A program made the translations under genes and the position numbers. Below are positions 1-9,386 of a stretch of DNA of 64,000 nucleotides, in pieces. The notes under the pieces are model-generated. The model did no database searches and was not told the origin of the DNA. It saw only the letters and a program-made list of their open reading frames with translations. The DNA is from Pseudolysinimonas yzui (lineage in GTDB: Bacteria > Actinomycetota > Actinomycetes > Actinomycetales > Microbacteriaceae). The first letter of the stretch is position 1, and each line of letters begins with the position of its first letter. The stretch lies in contig NZ_BNAI01000001.1 in NCBI RefSeq assembly GCF_014653215.1, positions 124,001 through 188,000 of the forward strand, read 5' to 3'.

Positions 1-714
1 GAACGGGCCGATCTCCGACACGAGCGCGACCATCAGGATGAACGCAAGCGCGCTGCACACGACGGCGAGCACGACGATTGCGACGATGGCGGATGTCGAC
101 GGCCACTCGCTCGGGAACGCACCGGTGACGGCGACGAACGGCACGTAGACGACCGCGGTCACAGCGAGCGACACCGCGGTGACGCCGATCCCCGGGAGTT
201 CCGGAATCCAGTGCGCCAGGATCGCCGGTCCGAGGGCGTAGCCGACCACGACCACCGCGATCTCCGCCACCGCGATGAGATCCGACCCGCCGATCTCGAA
301 CCCGACGAGCGCAGCGACGCCGGCCATCCCGAGCACGATGCCGAGCCAGTTGATCGGCGTGAGCTTCGCGGCCCGGCCGAGCACGAAGGCGACTCCGACC
401 GCGGCGAGGGGTACCGCCGAGATGAGCAGCCCCGCGGTCGACGACGGGATGCGCTGCTCGGCCGAGTTGAGGAAGTACCAGGGCAGCACGATCTCGACGA
501 CGGTGAACGCCAGCACCGGCTTCCATCGCCGCAGCACCGGGCCGATCTCGCGCCGGAACAGCGCGAGCGGAAGCAGCAGCACCGCCGCCAGGCCGGCGCG
601 CGCGAGCACGACCATCTGCGGCTCGAGCTCGGAGACCGCGACTTTGATGAACAGGTACGGGATGCCCCAGGCGATGCCGAGAGCGGCGAACAGGATCACA
701 CCGCGTCGCGTCAC
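1..714 (-). CDS. EamA/DMT-family permease (3' end cut by window edge)
   Basis: Translated from the minus strand, this is an almost wholly hydrophobic protein of at least 238 residues made of successive membrane helices, beginning VTRRGVILFAALGIAWGIPY. The helices with short charged turns, the early GIPYLF segment and the internal repeat are typical of EamA/drug-metabolite transporters, which export or import small metabolites. The substrate cannot be read from the sequence. The GTG at 712-714 is chosen because the first helix begins right after it and GGGAG lies just upstream, although the spacing is short. The two ATGs further upstream run into a stop after a few codons. The gene is divergent from the acyltransferase at 764, and its C-terminus lies outside the window. 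Confidence 0.8.
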   Translation of the reverse strand, partial: MTRRGVILFAALGIAWGIPYLFIKVAVSELEPQMVVLARAGLAAVLLLPLALFRREIGPVLRRWKPVLAFTVVEIVLPWYFLNSAEQRIPSSTAGLLISAVPLAAVGVAFVLGRAAKLTPINWLGIVLGMAGVAALVGFEIGGSDLIAVAEIAVVVVGYALGPAILAHWIPELPGIGVTAVSLAVTAVVYVPFVAVTGAFPSEWPSTSAIVAIVVLAVVCSALAFILMVALVSEIGPF

Positions 715-763
715 TCTCCCATCATGCCCCCACCCACCGACGGAGTCTGATAAGCAAGGGGTC

Positions 764-1450
764 GTGCGTTACTGGCTGCTGAAGAACCTCGTCGTCGTGC
801 CGCTGCTGCGGCTGCTCTGGCGTTTCGAGGTGCACGGCGTGCACAACATCCCGAAGAACGGCGCCGCGATCATCGCGAGCAACCACGTGGGCATCCTCGA
901 CTCCGCATTCGTTCCGGGAGCGATGCCCCGCCACGTCGCCTTTCTCGTCAAGGAGCAGTGGTTCGCCGGCAAAGGGTTCGTGGCCTCGTTCCGGCGTGGC
1001 TTCATGCGGGCGATGGGGCAGCTCGAGATCGACCGTGGCGGCGGGTCGGCGTCGGAGATCTCTCTCGGCAGCGGCATCGCCGTGCTGAGCGCCGGCAAGC
1101 TGCTGGGCATCTATCCGGAGGGAACCCGCAGCCCCGACGGGCGATTGCACCGCGGCCGCACCGGGGTCGCCCGCATGCTGCTCGAGATGTCGGTGCCCGT
1201 CGTTCCGGTCGCCGTCCTGGGAACCGCGGAGATCATGCCCCGCGGGGCGAAGTTCCCGAAGCTCGGCGGTCGGGTGATCGTGACCTTCGGCGAGCCGATG
1301 GATTTCTCGCGCTACGTCGGACTCACCGAAGACCGCTTCGTGCTGCGCGCGATCACCGACGAGATCATGCACGAGATCCGGCGGCTGAGCGGGCAGGAGT
1401 ACGTCGACGTCTACGCGTCGAATGCACGGCGCCCGGCGAGGAAGGCGTGA
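764..1450 (+). CDS. Lysophospholipid acyltransferase (PlsC family)
   Basis: This 228-residue protein is predicted to transfer an acyl chain to a lysophospholipid such as 1-acylglycerol-3-phosphate at the cytoplasmic membrane. It has the PlsC block order: SNHVGILD (the HX4D catalytic motif) near residue 42, an FRRGFMRAMG region, YPEGTRS near residue 122, and a late VPVVPVAVLGT strand. The GTG at 764 is preferred because homology begins at VRYWLLKN. The open frame continues far upstream, but that part is antisense to the permease and does not look like protein. The stop overlaps the next gene's GTG (GTGA at 1447-1450), so the two are probably translated together. A second PlsC paralogue lies at 31908-32672. 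Confidence 0.85.
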   Translation: MRYWLLKNLVVVPLLRLLWRFEVHGVHNIPKNGAAIIASNHVGILDSAFVPGAMPRHVAFLVKEQWFAGKGFVASFRRGFMRAMGQLEIDRGGGSASEISLGSGIAVLSAGKLLGIYPEGTRSPDGRLHRGRTGVARMLLEMSVPVVPVAVLGTAEIMPRGAKFPKLGGRVIVTFGEPMDFSRYVGLTEDRFVLRAITDEIMHEIRRLSGQEYVDVYASNARRPARKA

Positions 1451-2682
1451 CCGCCGCCGGGGCGACCTGGGCGGGCACCCACGTCTTCACCGCCCCCGCC
1501 CTCGTCGACGCGACCACGATCGACGAGGTGCGCCGCGTCGTCGCGGCGGGCGGACCGGTGCGCGCCCTCGGCACCCGGCATTCGTTCCACGACCTCGCCG
1601 ACACCGCGGGCACTCTCGTCACCGTCACCGGCATCCCCGCCGATCCGGTGCTCGATGCAGAGCGTCGCGAGGTGACCGTCGGGGCGGGAACCCGGTACGG
1701 GGTTCTCGCGCGCTGGCTCGACGACCGAGGCTGGGCGCTGCACAACCTCGGGTCGCTGCCGCACATCTCGATCGGCGGGGCGACCGCGACCGGTACCCAC
1801 GGCTCGGGGCACGGCAACGGCGTGCTCACGACGGCCGTGCGCCGGCTCGAATACGTCGACCAGGCGGGGGCGCTCGCCGAGGTGCGGTCGGACGACGCCG
1901 ACTTCGCGGCGCTCGCCGTCGGCCTCGGGGCGTTCGGCATCGTCGTGCGCGTCACCCTCACGATCGAGCCGAGCTACCGGATGCGGCAAGACGTCTACGC
2001 GGGCCTGACCTGGGACGCCTTCCTGGCCGATCCCGACGCCGTCACCGGGGCGGCCCACAGCGTGAGCGTGTTCACCACCTGGGGTGACGACGAGGTGGGC
2101 GACATCTGGGTGAAGTCGCGTCTCGACGCCTTTCGGCCGCTCGCCGGCGCCCGGCCGTACGCCGAGACGGCATCCCTCGTCGGATCCACCGACAACCTCA
2201 CCGAGCAGCTCGGCATCCCGGGCGCCTGGTGCGATCGCCTGCCGCACTTCCGGCTCGACGCGACGCCGAGCAACGGCGACGAGATCCAGAGCGAGTACTT
2301 CGTCGCGCGATCGGAGGCCGCGGCAGCTTTGACGGCGGTACGGCGGCTGGCCGACGACATCCGCCCGCATCTGCTGGTGAGCGAACTGCGCACCGTGCGC
2401 GCCGACGACCTCTGGCTGAGCGGCGCGTACCAACGTGACACGCTCGCCATCCACTTCACCTGGGCCAATCACCCCGAGCAAGTGCGCGCCCTGCTGCCGG
2501 CCATCGAGGCGGCGCTGGCTCCGTTCGGGGCGCGCCCGCACTGGGGCAAGTGGCACACGATGGGCGCGGATGCCGTGGCCGCGGTCGTTCCACGGCTCGC
2601 CGACGCGCGCGCGGTCTTCGACCGGCTCGACCCGCAGGCTCGGTTCGCGAACGCCCACCTGCGACGGCTCGGCCTGCGCTGA
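1447..2682 (+). CDS. FAD-dependent alditol / aldonolactone oxidase
   Basis: This 411-residue flavoprotein belongs to the D-arabinono-1,4-lactone oxidase / alditol oxidase family, which oxidises sugar alcohols or aldonolactones with release of H2O2. The N-terminal FAD-binding half contains GTRHSFHD, whose His is the expected covalent FAD attachment site in Streptomyces alditol oxidase. It also contains the glycine-rich GGATATGTHGSGHGNG. The C-terminal ALO domain ends with the family's RPHWGKWH signature. The length matches the roughly 418-residue alditol oxidase. The start is the GTG that overlaps the acyltransferase stop. The substrate (xylitol, sorbitol or other) is not resolved. The functional link to the lipid enzyme upstream is unclear. 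Confidence 0.85.
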   Translation: MTAAGATWAGTHVFTAPALVDATTIDEVRRVVAAGGPVRALGTRHSFHDLADTAGTLVTVTGIPADPVLDAERREVTVGAGTRYGVLARWLDDRGWALHNLGSLPHISIGGATATGTHGSGHGNGVLTTAVRRLEYVDQAGALAEVRSDDADFAALAVGLGAFGIVVRVTLTIEPSYRMRQDVYAGLTWDAFLADPDAVTGAAHSVSVFTTWGDDEVGDIWVKSRLDAFRPLAGARPYAETASLVGSTDNLTEQLGIPGAWCDRLPHFRLDATPSNGDEIQSEYFVARSEAAAALTAVRRLADDIRPHLLVSELRTVRADDLWLSGAYQRDTLAIHFTWANHPEQVRALLPAIEAALAPFGARPHWGKWHTMGADAVAAVVPRLADARAVFDRLDPQARFANAHLRRLGLR

Positions 2683-2707
2683 TGAGGCAGGGTTCGAGTC
2701 GTCTCGC

Positions 2708-3343
2708 TCAGCCGATCGAGCGCAGGGCCTGGATGACGCTGCCCAGGTGACGCCGGGTTTCGGCTTCGGCCCGTGCCGGGTCGCGCGCGATGATCGCGTC
2801 GATGATCGCCGCGTGCTCGGGCGCCGACACCGCCGCGCGCCCCGGGTAGAAGGCGAGCCGGAACTGGTGCCGCACCCCCTGCGCGCGCAGCCGCTCGAGG
2901 ATGCCGACGGCGGTCGGGTGGTGGGCGATCTCCCGGATGCGCCGGTCGAGCAGCTGATTGAGGCGGGAGTACTCGAACAGGTCGGACTCGGCGGCCTTCA
3001 GGATGTCGGCCCGCAGCCCGGTGAACTCGGCGATCTCGGCATCCGTGATGTTCTCGGCCGCCTTCGCGGCGCACAGCCCCTCGAGGCTGATGCGCACCTC
3101 GAGGATCTCGATCGCCTCGGCGAGCGGGATGGCGCGCACCCGCGAGCCGCGGTTCGGCAACCGGTCGACCAGACCCTCGGCGGCGAGTTCGAGGAGGGCG
3201 GTGCGCACGGCGGCACGACTCGCGCCGTAGCTGGCGGAGAGGTCGGCCTCGATGAGGCGCTGGTTCGGCGCGTACTCGCCCGACACGATCGCCTCACGCA
3301 GGATCTTCGTCAGATCGACGCGTGATGCGGTGGCGGTGCTCAT
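2708..3343 (-). CDS. GntR-family regulator, FCD subfamily
   Basis: This is a 211-residue transcription factor. Residues 1-70 form a winged-helix GntR domain (ILREAIVSGEYAPNQRLIEADLS... SRAAVRTALLELAAEGLVDR). The rest is an all-helical FCD ligand domain with the metal-site pattern of Asp, Arg and His residues, ending ARAEAETRRHLGSVI. The second ATG (3343) is chosen because TAGGAT (3351-3356) lies 7 bases before it, giving a leaderless start; the upstream ATG at 3352 lies inside that hexamer. The gene follows the dehydrogenase by 10 bases. Two ATTGTCGACAAT palindromes, the operator shape bound by FCD-GntR proteins, sit in the promoters of the adjoining aromatic genes, so it probably represses the whole cluster. 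Confidence 0.88.
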   Translation of the reverse strand: MSTATASRVDLTKILREAIVSGEYAPNQRLIEADLSASYGASRAAVRTALLELAAEGLVDRLPNRGSRVRAIPLAEAIEILEVRISLEGLCAAKAAENITDAEIAEFTGLRADILKAAESDLFEYSRLNQLLDRRIREIAHHPTAVGILERLRAQGVRHQFRLAFYPGRAAVSAPEHAAIIDAIIARDPARAEAETRRHLGSVIQALRSIG

Positions 3344-3353
3344 GGCCGTCATC

Positions 3354-4124
3354 CTAAGAACCAGACGTCGTCAGTGAGTGCAGCCACGCGAGAGTGCCGT
3401 CGGTCATCCAGGTCGGTGAGCCCAGGTCGTCGAGCATCGCGCGCGCGTCGCGCATCTCGTGTTCCCGGCGCGCGGCGTGCTGCCGGGTGCCGTCGAGCAG
3501 CCGCTGCACGAGGGCATCCCCGTCGGGTCCCAGCTCGTTCGCGATCTGGGCGCGCACCTCGGGGGAGGCACCGATTTTCTCGGCGGCGGTGAGGCTCTCG
3601 AGAACCAGACCGGCGAGGCCCTTCATGAAGACGCTGCGCACCAGCTTGAGCGCGGCGGCATCGCCCGCCGCGGTGCCGACCACGCGAATGGGAACCCCGT
3701 AGGAACCGAGGGCGTCGGCCACCGCCTCGGCGCCGTCGCCGCTCGCGAACAATTCGGTCTCGAGACCGGCCCGCGGCACGGGTGCCATGACGGCGACATC
3801 GGCGAACGGGATGCCGGCCTCGACCGCGCGCGTCGCGAGCCCGCGTTTGTCGCGGGGAGCGCCCGTGTTGAGGTCGGCGTAGGCGGCGGTCGGGGTCATC
3901 CGGGGGAGGCTCTCACTCAACACGGTGTCGGCAGCGGTCGCCCCGACGAGGCTCAGCACGAGGTCGGCTCCGTCGACCGCGTCACCGACACTCGCGGCGC
4001 GGGACACCCCGGGCACGGCATCGCGCACCACGGGGTCGAAGCCGACGACGTCGGCACCGCGCTCGGCGAGACCGCGGGCGTAGATCGACCCCGCCTCACC
4101 GAGGCCCAGCACCGCGATCCTCAT
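3354..4124 (-). CDS. NAD(P)-dependent oxidoreductase, 6-phosphogluconate dehydrogenase-like with DUF1932
   Basis: This 256-residue dehydrogenase starts with the Rossmann motif MRIAVLGLGEAGSIYARGLAERG. Its C-terminal helical domain resembles the DUF1932 type (SVFMKGLAGLVLESLTAAEKIGA, where the Lys is the usual catalytic residue). Relatives reduce or oxidise beta-hydroxy acids. TAGCAT lies 6 bases before the ATG with no Shine-Dalgarno sequence, so the mRNA is probably leaderless. The ATTGTCGACAAT operator at 4142-4153 lies just upstream of that hexamer. The position between the O-demethylase and the GntR gene suggests a step on a ring-cleavage product. The exact reaction is unknown, and it is not the Gfo/Idh-type LigC dehydrogenase of protocatechuate 4,5-cleavage. 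Confidence 0.75.
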   Translation of the reverse strand: MRIAVLGLGEAGSIYARGLAERGADVVGFDPVVRDAVPGVSRAASVGDAVDGADLVLSLVGATAADTVLSESLPRMTPTAAYADLNTGAPRDKRGLATRAVEAGIPFADVAVMAPVPRAGLETELFASGDGAEAVADALGSYGVPIRVVGTAAGDAAALKLVRSVFMKGLAGLVLESLTAAEKIGASPEVRAQIANELGPDGDALVQRLLDGTRQHAARREHEMRDARAMLDDLGSPTWMTDGTLAWLHSLTTSGS

Positions 4125-4141
4125 GCCGGGATGCTAGCCGA

Positions 4142-4153
4142 ATTGTCGACAAT
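4142..4153. promoter_or_regulatory. Candidate GntR operator, copy 1
   Basis: This is the perfect 12-base palindrome ATTGTCGACAAT, placed five bases upstream of the dehydrogenase's TAGCAT -10 hexamer, where a bound repressor would block RNA polymerase. An identical copy sits at 5757-5768. Assignment to the FCD-GntR protein at 2708-3343 is inferred from the family's known TTGTNNACAA-like operators and from proximity. Confidence 0.65.
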
Positions 4154-4186
4154 CTTGGCGACTGTTGCAGCGCACCTGACGTTGAG

Positions 4187-4235
4187 GCGTCGAAAAGGGC
4201 CGCGCCGGGCGCTGCCCGGCGACCCTTTTCGACGC
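4187..4235. terminator. Long nested hairpin after the O-demethylase
   Basis: Thirteen-base perfect arms (4187-4199 with 4223-4235) enclose a second eight-base stem (4203-4210 with 4214-4221). The stem begins 6 bases downstream of the O-demethylase stop on the minus strand. There is no clear U-tract, but the stability suggests a terminator or attenuator separating the demethylase from the dehydrogenase-GntR pair. Confidence 0.6.
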
Positions 4236-4240
4236 TTCAG

Positions 4241-5740
<1,500 letters not shown>

Positions 5741-5756
5741 CTAGATTGGTGCCAGA

Positions 5757-5768
5757 ATTGTCGACAAT
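5757..5768. promoter_or_regulatory. Candidate GntR operator, copy 2
   Basis: This second perfect ATTGTCGACAAT lies in the divergent region between the O-demethylase (start 5650) and the aldolase (start 5799). It is 31 bases before the aldolase ATG, so one bound repressor could silence both transcripts. Confidence 0.65.
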
Positions 5769-5798
5769 CGTTGAACGCCGGGCCAGACTGGGAGTCGC

Positions 5799-6488
5799 AT
5801 GAAGAACGTCATCGTCACCGATCCGCCCCGCACGGCGATCGCCGACCTCGATCGCCTCGCCGAGTACGGCGTCGCGACGGTGCACGAGGCCACGGGCCGC
5901 ACGGGTCTGGTCGGCGCGGCCCTGCACCCCCTGCAGGAGGGCGCCCGCATCGCCGGTTCCGCGGTCACCGTGCTCTCCTGGCCGGGCGACAACCTGATGA
6001 TCCACGCCGCGATCGAGCAGTGCCAGGCGGGTGACATCCTCGTCGTCACCACCAACTCGCCGTCGCTCGACGGCTCGTTCGGCGAGCTGTTCGCGACCCA
6101 GCTGCAGCACCGCGGCGTGCGCGGGCTGGTCACGACCGGCGGGGTTCGGGATGCCGTCGACCTGCGGGCGATGGGCTTTCCGGTCTGGTCGGCCGCCGTC
6201 AACGCGCAGGGCACCGTGAAGGCCACCCCGGGGGCGGTGAACGTGCCCATCATCGTGGGAGGCGTGATCGTCAAGCCCGGCGACGCCGTCATCGCCGACG
6301 ACGACGGCGTGATGGTCGTGCCGCGCCTCGACGTCGCCGCCGCGATCGCGTCGTCGCAGGCGCGCACCGAGAAGGAGGCCGCCGCCCGCGCCGCCTACCT
6401 CGGGGGCGCCGTCAGCATGGACCAGAACAAGCTCCGCGGCGTGCTCGCCGACCTCGGCGTCACCTACGAGCCCTACTCCGGCGACTGA
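5799..6488 (+). CDS. ligK: 4-carboxy-4-hydroxy-2-oxoadipate aldolase (LigK/RraA family)
   Basis: This 229-residue RraA-fold protein is expected to split 4-carboxy-4-hydroxy-2-oxoadipate into pyruvate and oxaloacetate, and often also decarboxylates oxaloacetate, as the last step of gallate or protocatechuate 4,5-cleavage. Diagnostic segments are SWPGDNLMIHAAIEQCQAGD near residue 65, the catalytic GVRDAVDLRAMGFPVW near residue 110, and GDAVIADDDGVMVVP near residue 160. The ATG follows GGGAG at good spacing. It is one base away from the tautomerase gene, and the two form an operon with the dioxygenase. Plain RraA proteins are shorter (about 160 residues), which supports the aldolase reading. Confidence 0.85.
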   Translation: MKNVIVTDPPRTAIADLDRLAEYGVATVHEATGRTGLVGAALHPLQEGARIAGSAVTVLSWPGDNLMIHAAIEQCQAGDILVVTTNSPSLDGSFGELFATQLQHRGVRGLVTTGGVRDAVDLRAMGFPVWSAAVNAQGTVKATPGAVNVPIIVGGVIVKPGDAVIADDDGVMVVPRLDVAAAIASSQARTEKEAAARAAYLGGAVSMDQNKLRGVLADLGVTYEPYSGD

Positions 6489-6489
6489 C

Positions 6490-7566
6490 ATGGCCAGCGC
6501 CGATCTTTCGCGGACAGGACTGCGTTGCATGCTCATGCGGGGCGGCACGTCGAAGGGCGCGTTCTTCGTCGCCTCCGACCTGCCCGCCGACGCAGGTCAA
6601 CGCGACCGGATCTTGCTCGAGATCATGGGCAGCCCTGACCCGACGCAGATCGACGGCGTCGGCGGCGGGCATCCGCTGCGCAGCAAGGTCGCGGTCGTCT
6701 CGCCGTCGACGGAAGACGGGGTCGACCTCGACTACCTGTTCCTGCAGGTCGCCGTCGACGAGCCGGTGGTCGCCGAGCTGCAGACCTGCGGCAACATGCT
6801 CGCCGCCGTCGGGCCGTTCGCCGTGGAGCGCGGGCTCATCCCCGCGGGCGGCGCGACGACGACTACCCGCATCCGCCTGATCAACACCGGCGACCTGGCG
6901 ATCGAGACCTTCCCGACCCCCGACGGGATGCCCGAGTACGCCGGCGACGCCGCGATCGATGGGGTGCCCGGCACCGCCGCCGCGATCGAGATCGAGATGG
7001 GCGACGCGTCCACGGCGAAAGAGCTGTTTCCGACCGGCAACGTCGTCGACGAGGTCGCGGGGCACCGCGTCACCCTCATCGACAACGGGATGCCGGTCGT
7101 GCTGCTCGACGCCGCCGAGTTCGGGGTCTCGGGCGACGAGGCGCCGGCCGAACTCGAGTCACGCGCCGACCTCGTTGCCGCGGTGGAGACCATTCGCCGG
7201 ACCAGCGGCGAGCTGATGGGTCTCGGCGACGTCACCGAGCAGACCGTGCCGAAGGTCTTCCTGCTGTCGGCACCGCGCCACGGTGGGGCGATCGGCACGC
7301 GCGGCTTCATCCCGAAGTCGGTGCACACCTCCATCGGCGTGCTCATGGCCGCCTCGATCGCGGCCGCCGTGCGCATCCCGGGTACCGTGGCCGCCGCGAT
7401 CGCCGCCGCTTCCGACGACGAGGTCACCCGGATCGAGCACCCGAGCGGCACCTTCGACGCGAAGGTGCGCGTCTTCCACGCCGACGGCACCTGGCGCGGC
7501 ACGTCGACCTCCATCCGCACCGCCCGCAAGTTGTTCGACGGCACCGTCTTTCCCCGTACCCACTGA
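6490..7566 (+). CDS. galD: 4-oxalomesaconate tautomerase (GalD/PrpF family)
   Basis: This 358-residue PrpF-superfamily isomerase has the family start RCMLMRGGTSKGAFF with the conserved Lys, the core LQTCGNMLAAVGPFA with the catalytic Cys, and IPKSVHTSIGVLMAASIAAA in the C-terminal half. PrpF proteins without an aconitase partner, placed beside a LigK aldolase, usually tautomerise keto-enol forms of 4-oxalomesaconate made by gallate ring opening. The ATG is 1 base after the aldolase stop. The hydratase expected between these two steps (LigJ/GalB) is not in the window. Confidence 0.82.
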   Translation: MASADLSRTGLRCMLMRGGTSKGAFFVASDLPADAGQRDRILLEIMGSPDPTQIDGVGGGHPLRSKVAVVSPSTEDGVDLDYLFLQVAVDEPVVAELQTCGNMLAAVGPFAVERGLIPAGGATTTTRIRLINTGDLAIETFPTPDGMPEYAGDAAIDGVPGTAAAIEIEMGDASTAKELFPTGNVVDEVAGHRVTLIDNGMPVVLLDAAEFGVSGDEAPAELESRADLVAAVETIRRTSGELMGLGDVTEQTVPKVFLLSAPRHGGAIGTRGFIPKSVHTSIGVLMAASIAAAVRIPGTVAAAIAAASDDEVTRIEHPSGTFDAKVRVFHADGTWRGTSTSIRTARKLFDGTVFPRTH

Positions 7567-7587
7567 CCGCACCCAAGGAGCACCTCA

Positions 7588-8544
7588 ATGACGAAGCCCG
7601 GCCCCCGCGACATCGCCCACATGGGCAACGTCGAACTCTTCACCGACAAGTTCGACGAGAGCTACTGGTTCTTCAACGACCTGCTCGCGATGCGCGAGTT
7701 CGCGCGGGCCGGCGATTCCGTCTTCCTGCGCACCTGGGACGACTACGAGAACTGGAGCATCAAACTCACCCCGCGCGACCGCTCCGGTGTCGGCGAGGTG
7801 CAGTACCGCGCATCCTCACCCGAGGCCCTCGACCGGCTCGTCGCGTCGATCGAAGCCTCCGGCCGCGGGCTCGGCTGGGGCGAGGGGGAGCACGGCGTCG
7901 GCCGCGTCTACCGCTTCACCGACCCCGACAGCCACCCGCAGGCGCTGTACTACGACACCGAGTGGTACCAGGCCACCGACGACAAGCCCGCCCTCAAGAA
8001 CCAGGCCAGCCGGTTCCCCGGACACGGCGTCAACGCCCGCCGCCTCGACCACATCAACTACCTCGGCGCGAGCGTCGAAGACAACGCCGCCTTCGCCCGC
8101 GACGTGCTCGGACTCGAAGACACCGAACTCATCCAGCTCGACAACGGCAAGATCGCCGCCCACTGGTTCCACTTCCAGAACAAGTCCTACGACCTCGTCT
8201 ACTCCGCCGACCACACCGGCAGCCACGGGCGCCTCCACCACATCGCCTTCGCCCCCGACACCCGGGAAGACATCCTCAAGGCCGCCGACATCTTCCTCGA
8301 GAACGGCATCCACATCGAATCCGGCCCGCACAAGCACGCCATCAACCAGACGTTCTTCCTCTACGTCTGGGAGCCCGGCGGCAACCGCATCGAATTCGCC
8401 AACGCCGGCGCCCGCCTCATCCTCGCGCCCGACTGGAAACCCGTCGTGTGGACGGAAGAGGAGCGCAAGAAGGGGCAGGCCTGGGGGATGCAGACCATCG
8501 AGACGTTCCACACCCACGGCACTCCGCCCGCGGGGAAAGGATGA
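7588..8544 (+). CDS. Type I (VOC) extradiol ring-cleavage dioxygenase
   Basis: This 318-residue two-module vicinal-oxygen-chelate protein resembles catechol 2,3-dioxygenase. The expected iron ligands are present at His155 (RRLDHINYLG), His218 (RLHHIAFA) and Glu269 (GGNRIEFANAG), almost exactly the H153/H214/E265 spacing of XylE. The ATG is preceded by AAGGAG. It is third in the operon behind the LigK- and GalD-like genes, where a LigAB/GalA-type (type II) dioxygenase would normally be found. It probably opens the demethylated ring, perhaps gallate or 3-O-methylgallate. It could instead serve another catechol, since the substrate cannot be read from the sequence. Confidence 0.82.
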   Translation: MTKPGPRDIAHMGNVELFTDKFDESYWFFNDLLAMREFARAGDSVFLRTWDDYENWSIKLTPRDRSGVGEVQYRASSPEALDRLVASIEASGRGLGWGEGEHGVGRVYRFTDPDSHPQALYYDTEWYQATDDKPALKNQASRFPGHGVNARRLDHINYLGASVEDNAAFARDVLGLEDTELIQLDNGKIAAHWFHFQNKSYDLVYSADHTGSHGRLHHIAFAPDTREDILKAADIFLENGIHIESGPHKHAINQTFFLYVWEPGGNRIEFANAGARLILAPDWKPVVWTEEERKKGQAWGMQTIETFHTHGTPPAGKG

Positions 8545-8571
8545 CTCATTCCTCGGCTCCCGTGTGGTTCC

Positions 8572-8601
8572 TTGACCCGACCACTTTCTGTACAGTAAGG
8601 T
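8572..8601 (+). promoter_or_regulatory. Promoter of the 8.6-11.1 kb cassette
   Basis: TTGACC (8572-8577) and TAAGGT (8596-8601) are separated by 18 bases, a good sigma-70-like promoter. It is followed by GGAGGG before the ATG at 8620. The palindrome CTGTACAG (8588-8595) fills the end of the spacer and could be an operator. This leadered, -35-containing promoter contrasts with the leaderless starts of most neighbouring genes. Confidence 0.6.
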
Positions 8602-8619
8602 TGCGCGGACGGAGGGTGG

Positions 8620-8958
8620 ATGTCGGAGACTCTGGTGGCGAGCGACACGCGAGTCCCCGTCGCGCTGCTTTTCGCCCCACCCGGGACTCCTCATGACGCG
8701 CGTGTCGATCGGTGGACAGCAGAGGTGGAACAAACGATGACGAAGCTGTTTGAAACCCGCGCGGCCACTGCTCGTCAAAGGGGAGTCGTGGTCGTTTCGT
8801 GCGACGCGCCGGTCGATGTACTGCGGGATGCCGACGTCATGCGTCCGCTTCGGACGCTGATGCGCGAACTCGGTCGAGACCTGGAACTGCGCGAGGTGGG
8901 TTTTGTCCTCGATGGTCACTACCTCGGCGTCACGAACTTTGTATTGGGAGAGTCATGA
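8620..8958 (+). CDS. Hypothetical protein, first gene of the four-gene cassette
   Basis: This is a 112-residue soluble protein that I do not recognise. It starts MSETLVASDTRVPVALLFAPPGTPHDARVDRWTAE and contains a beta strand (GVVVVSCDAP) followed by a helix rich in Arg and Leu (MRPLRTLMRELGRDLELRE). It has no signal peptide or membrane helix. GGAGGG lies 5-6 bases before the ATG. Its stop overlaps the next ATG (ATGA, 8955-8958), so it is translationally coupled to the next gene. Codon use is less GC-biased than in the flanking catabolic genes. Confidence 0.7.
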   Translation: MSETLVASDTRVPVALLFAPPGTPHDARVDRWTAEVEQTMTKLFETRAATARQRGVVVVSCDAPVDVLRDADVMRPLRTLMRELGRDLELREVGFVLDGHYLGVTNFVLGES

Positions 8959-9353
8959 GCATCAAGAATTTCGACGGTCGGGAGACGTCGGATCGGACCA
9001 GGTCCGCGGGCCTGGCTGAGGCTGTCGGTTCGGCAATCGGCGCGGATGTCAGCTTCGAGAGCGGATCCCACCATGATCTCGACCGCTTGGTCGCGATGTT
9101 CTCGCGACGTCTGGTTTCCGCCGGAGGGCGGCCGACGGATCCAGATTGGACGATCAGCCGACGGGTGCCCTTCACCCCGGAGACCTGGAACACGCTCCAG
9201 GCTCTTGCCGACACGCTCGGCGTCGCCGGACGTCGAGTCGCTCCTGCCCAGCTTGCGGCGTCGCTCGTCGAGGACGGGGTCGCCGAGCTCGACGCAGCGA
9301 TCCAGGCCCAGAAGGCGGCACGTAAGCCCCACGACGGGCCGGGCAGCGGCTAG
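8955..9353 (+). CDS. Small protein, possible ribbon-helix-helix fold
   Basis: This 132-residue protein has a middle segment (roughly residues 65-112) that reads like a ribbon-helix-helix DNA-binding unit: ISRRVPFTPETWNTLQ, then ALADTLGVAGRR, then VAPAQLAASLVEDGVAEL. A charged tail follows. If so, it could autoregulate the cassette. The call rests on pattern only and no family was recognised. The ATG overlaps the stop of the gene before it, and GGGAG lies about 5 bases upstream. Confidence 0.6.
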   Translation: MSIKNFDGRETSDRTRSAGLAEAVGSAIGADVSFESGSHHDLDRLVAMFSRRLVSAGGRPTDPDWTISRRVPFTPETWNTLQALADTLGVAGRRVAPAQLAASLVEDGVAELDAAIQAQKAARKPHDGPGSG

Positions 9354-9386
9354 ACATTCGATCGGTTCGAGCGAGGAGGAACGTAG

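Noticed and set aside
275-763. Plus-strand open frame joined to the acyltransferase
   Set aside because: It is antisense to the EamA permease, is full of Arg, Ser and Pro, and the acyltransferase homology begins only at the GTG at 764.
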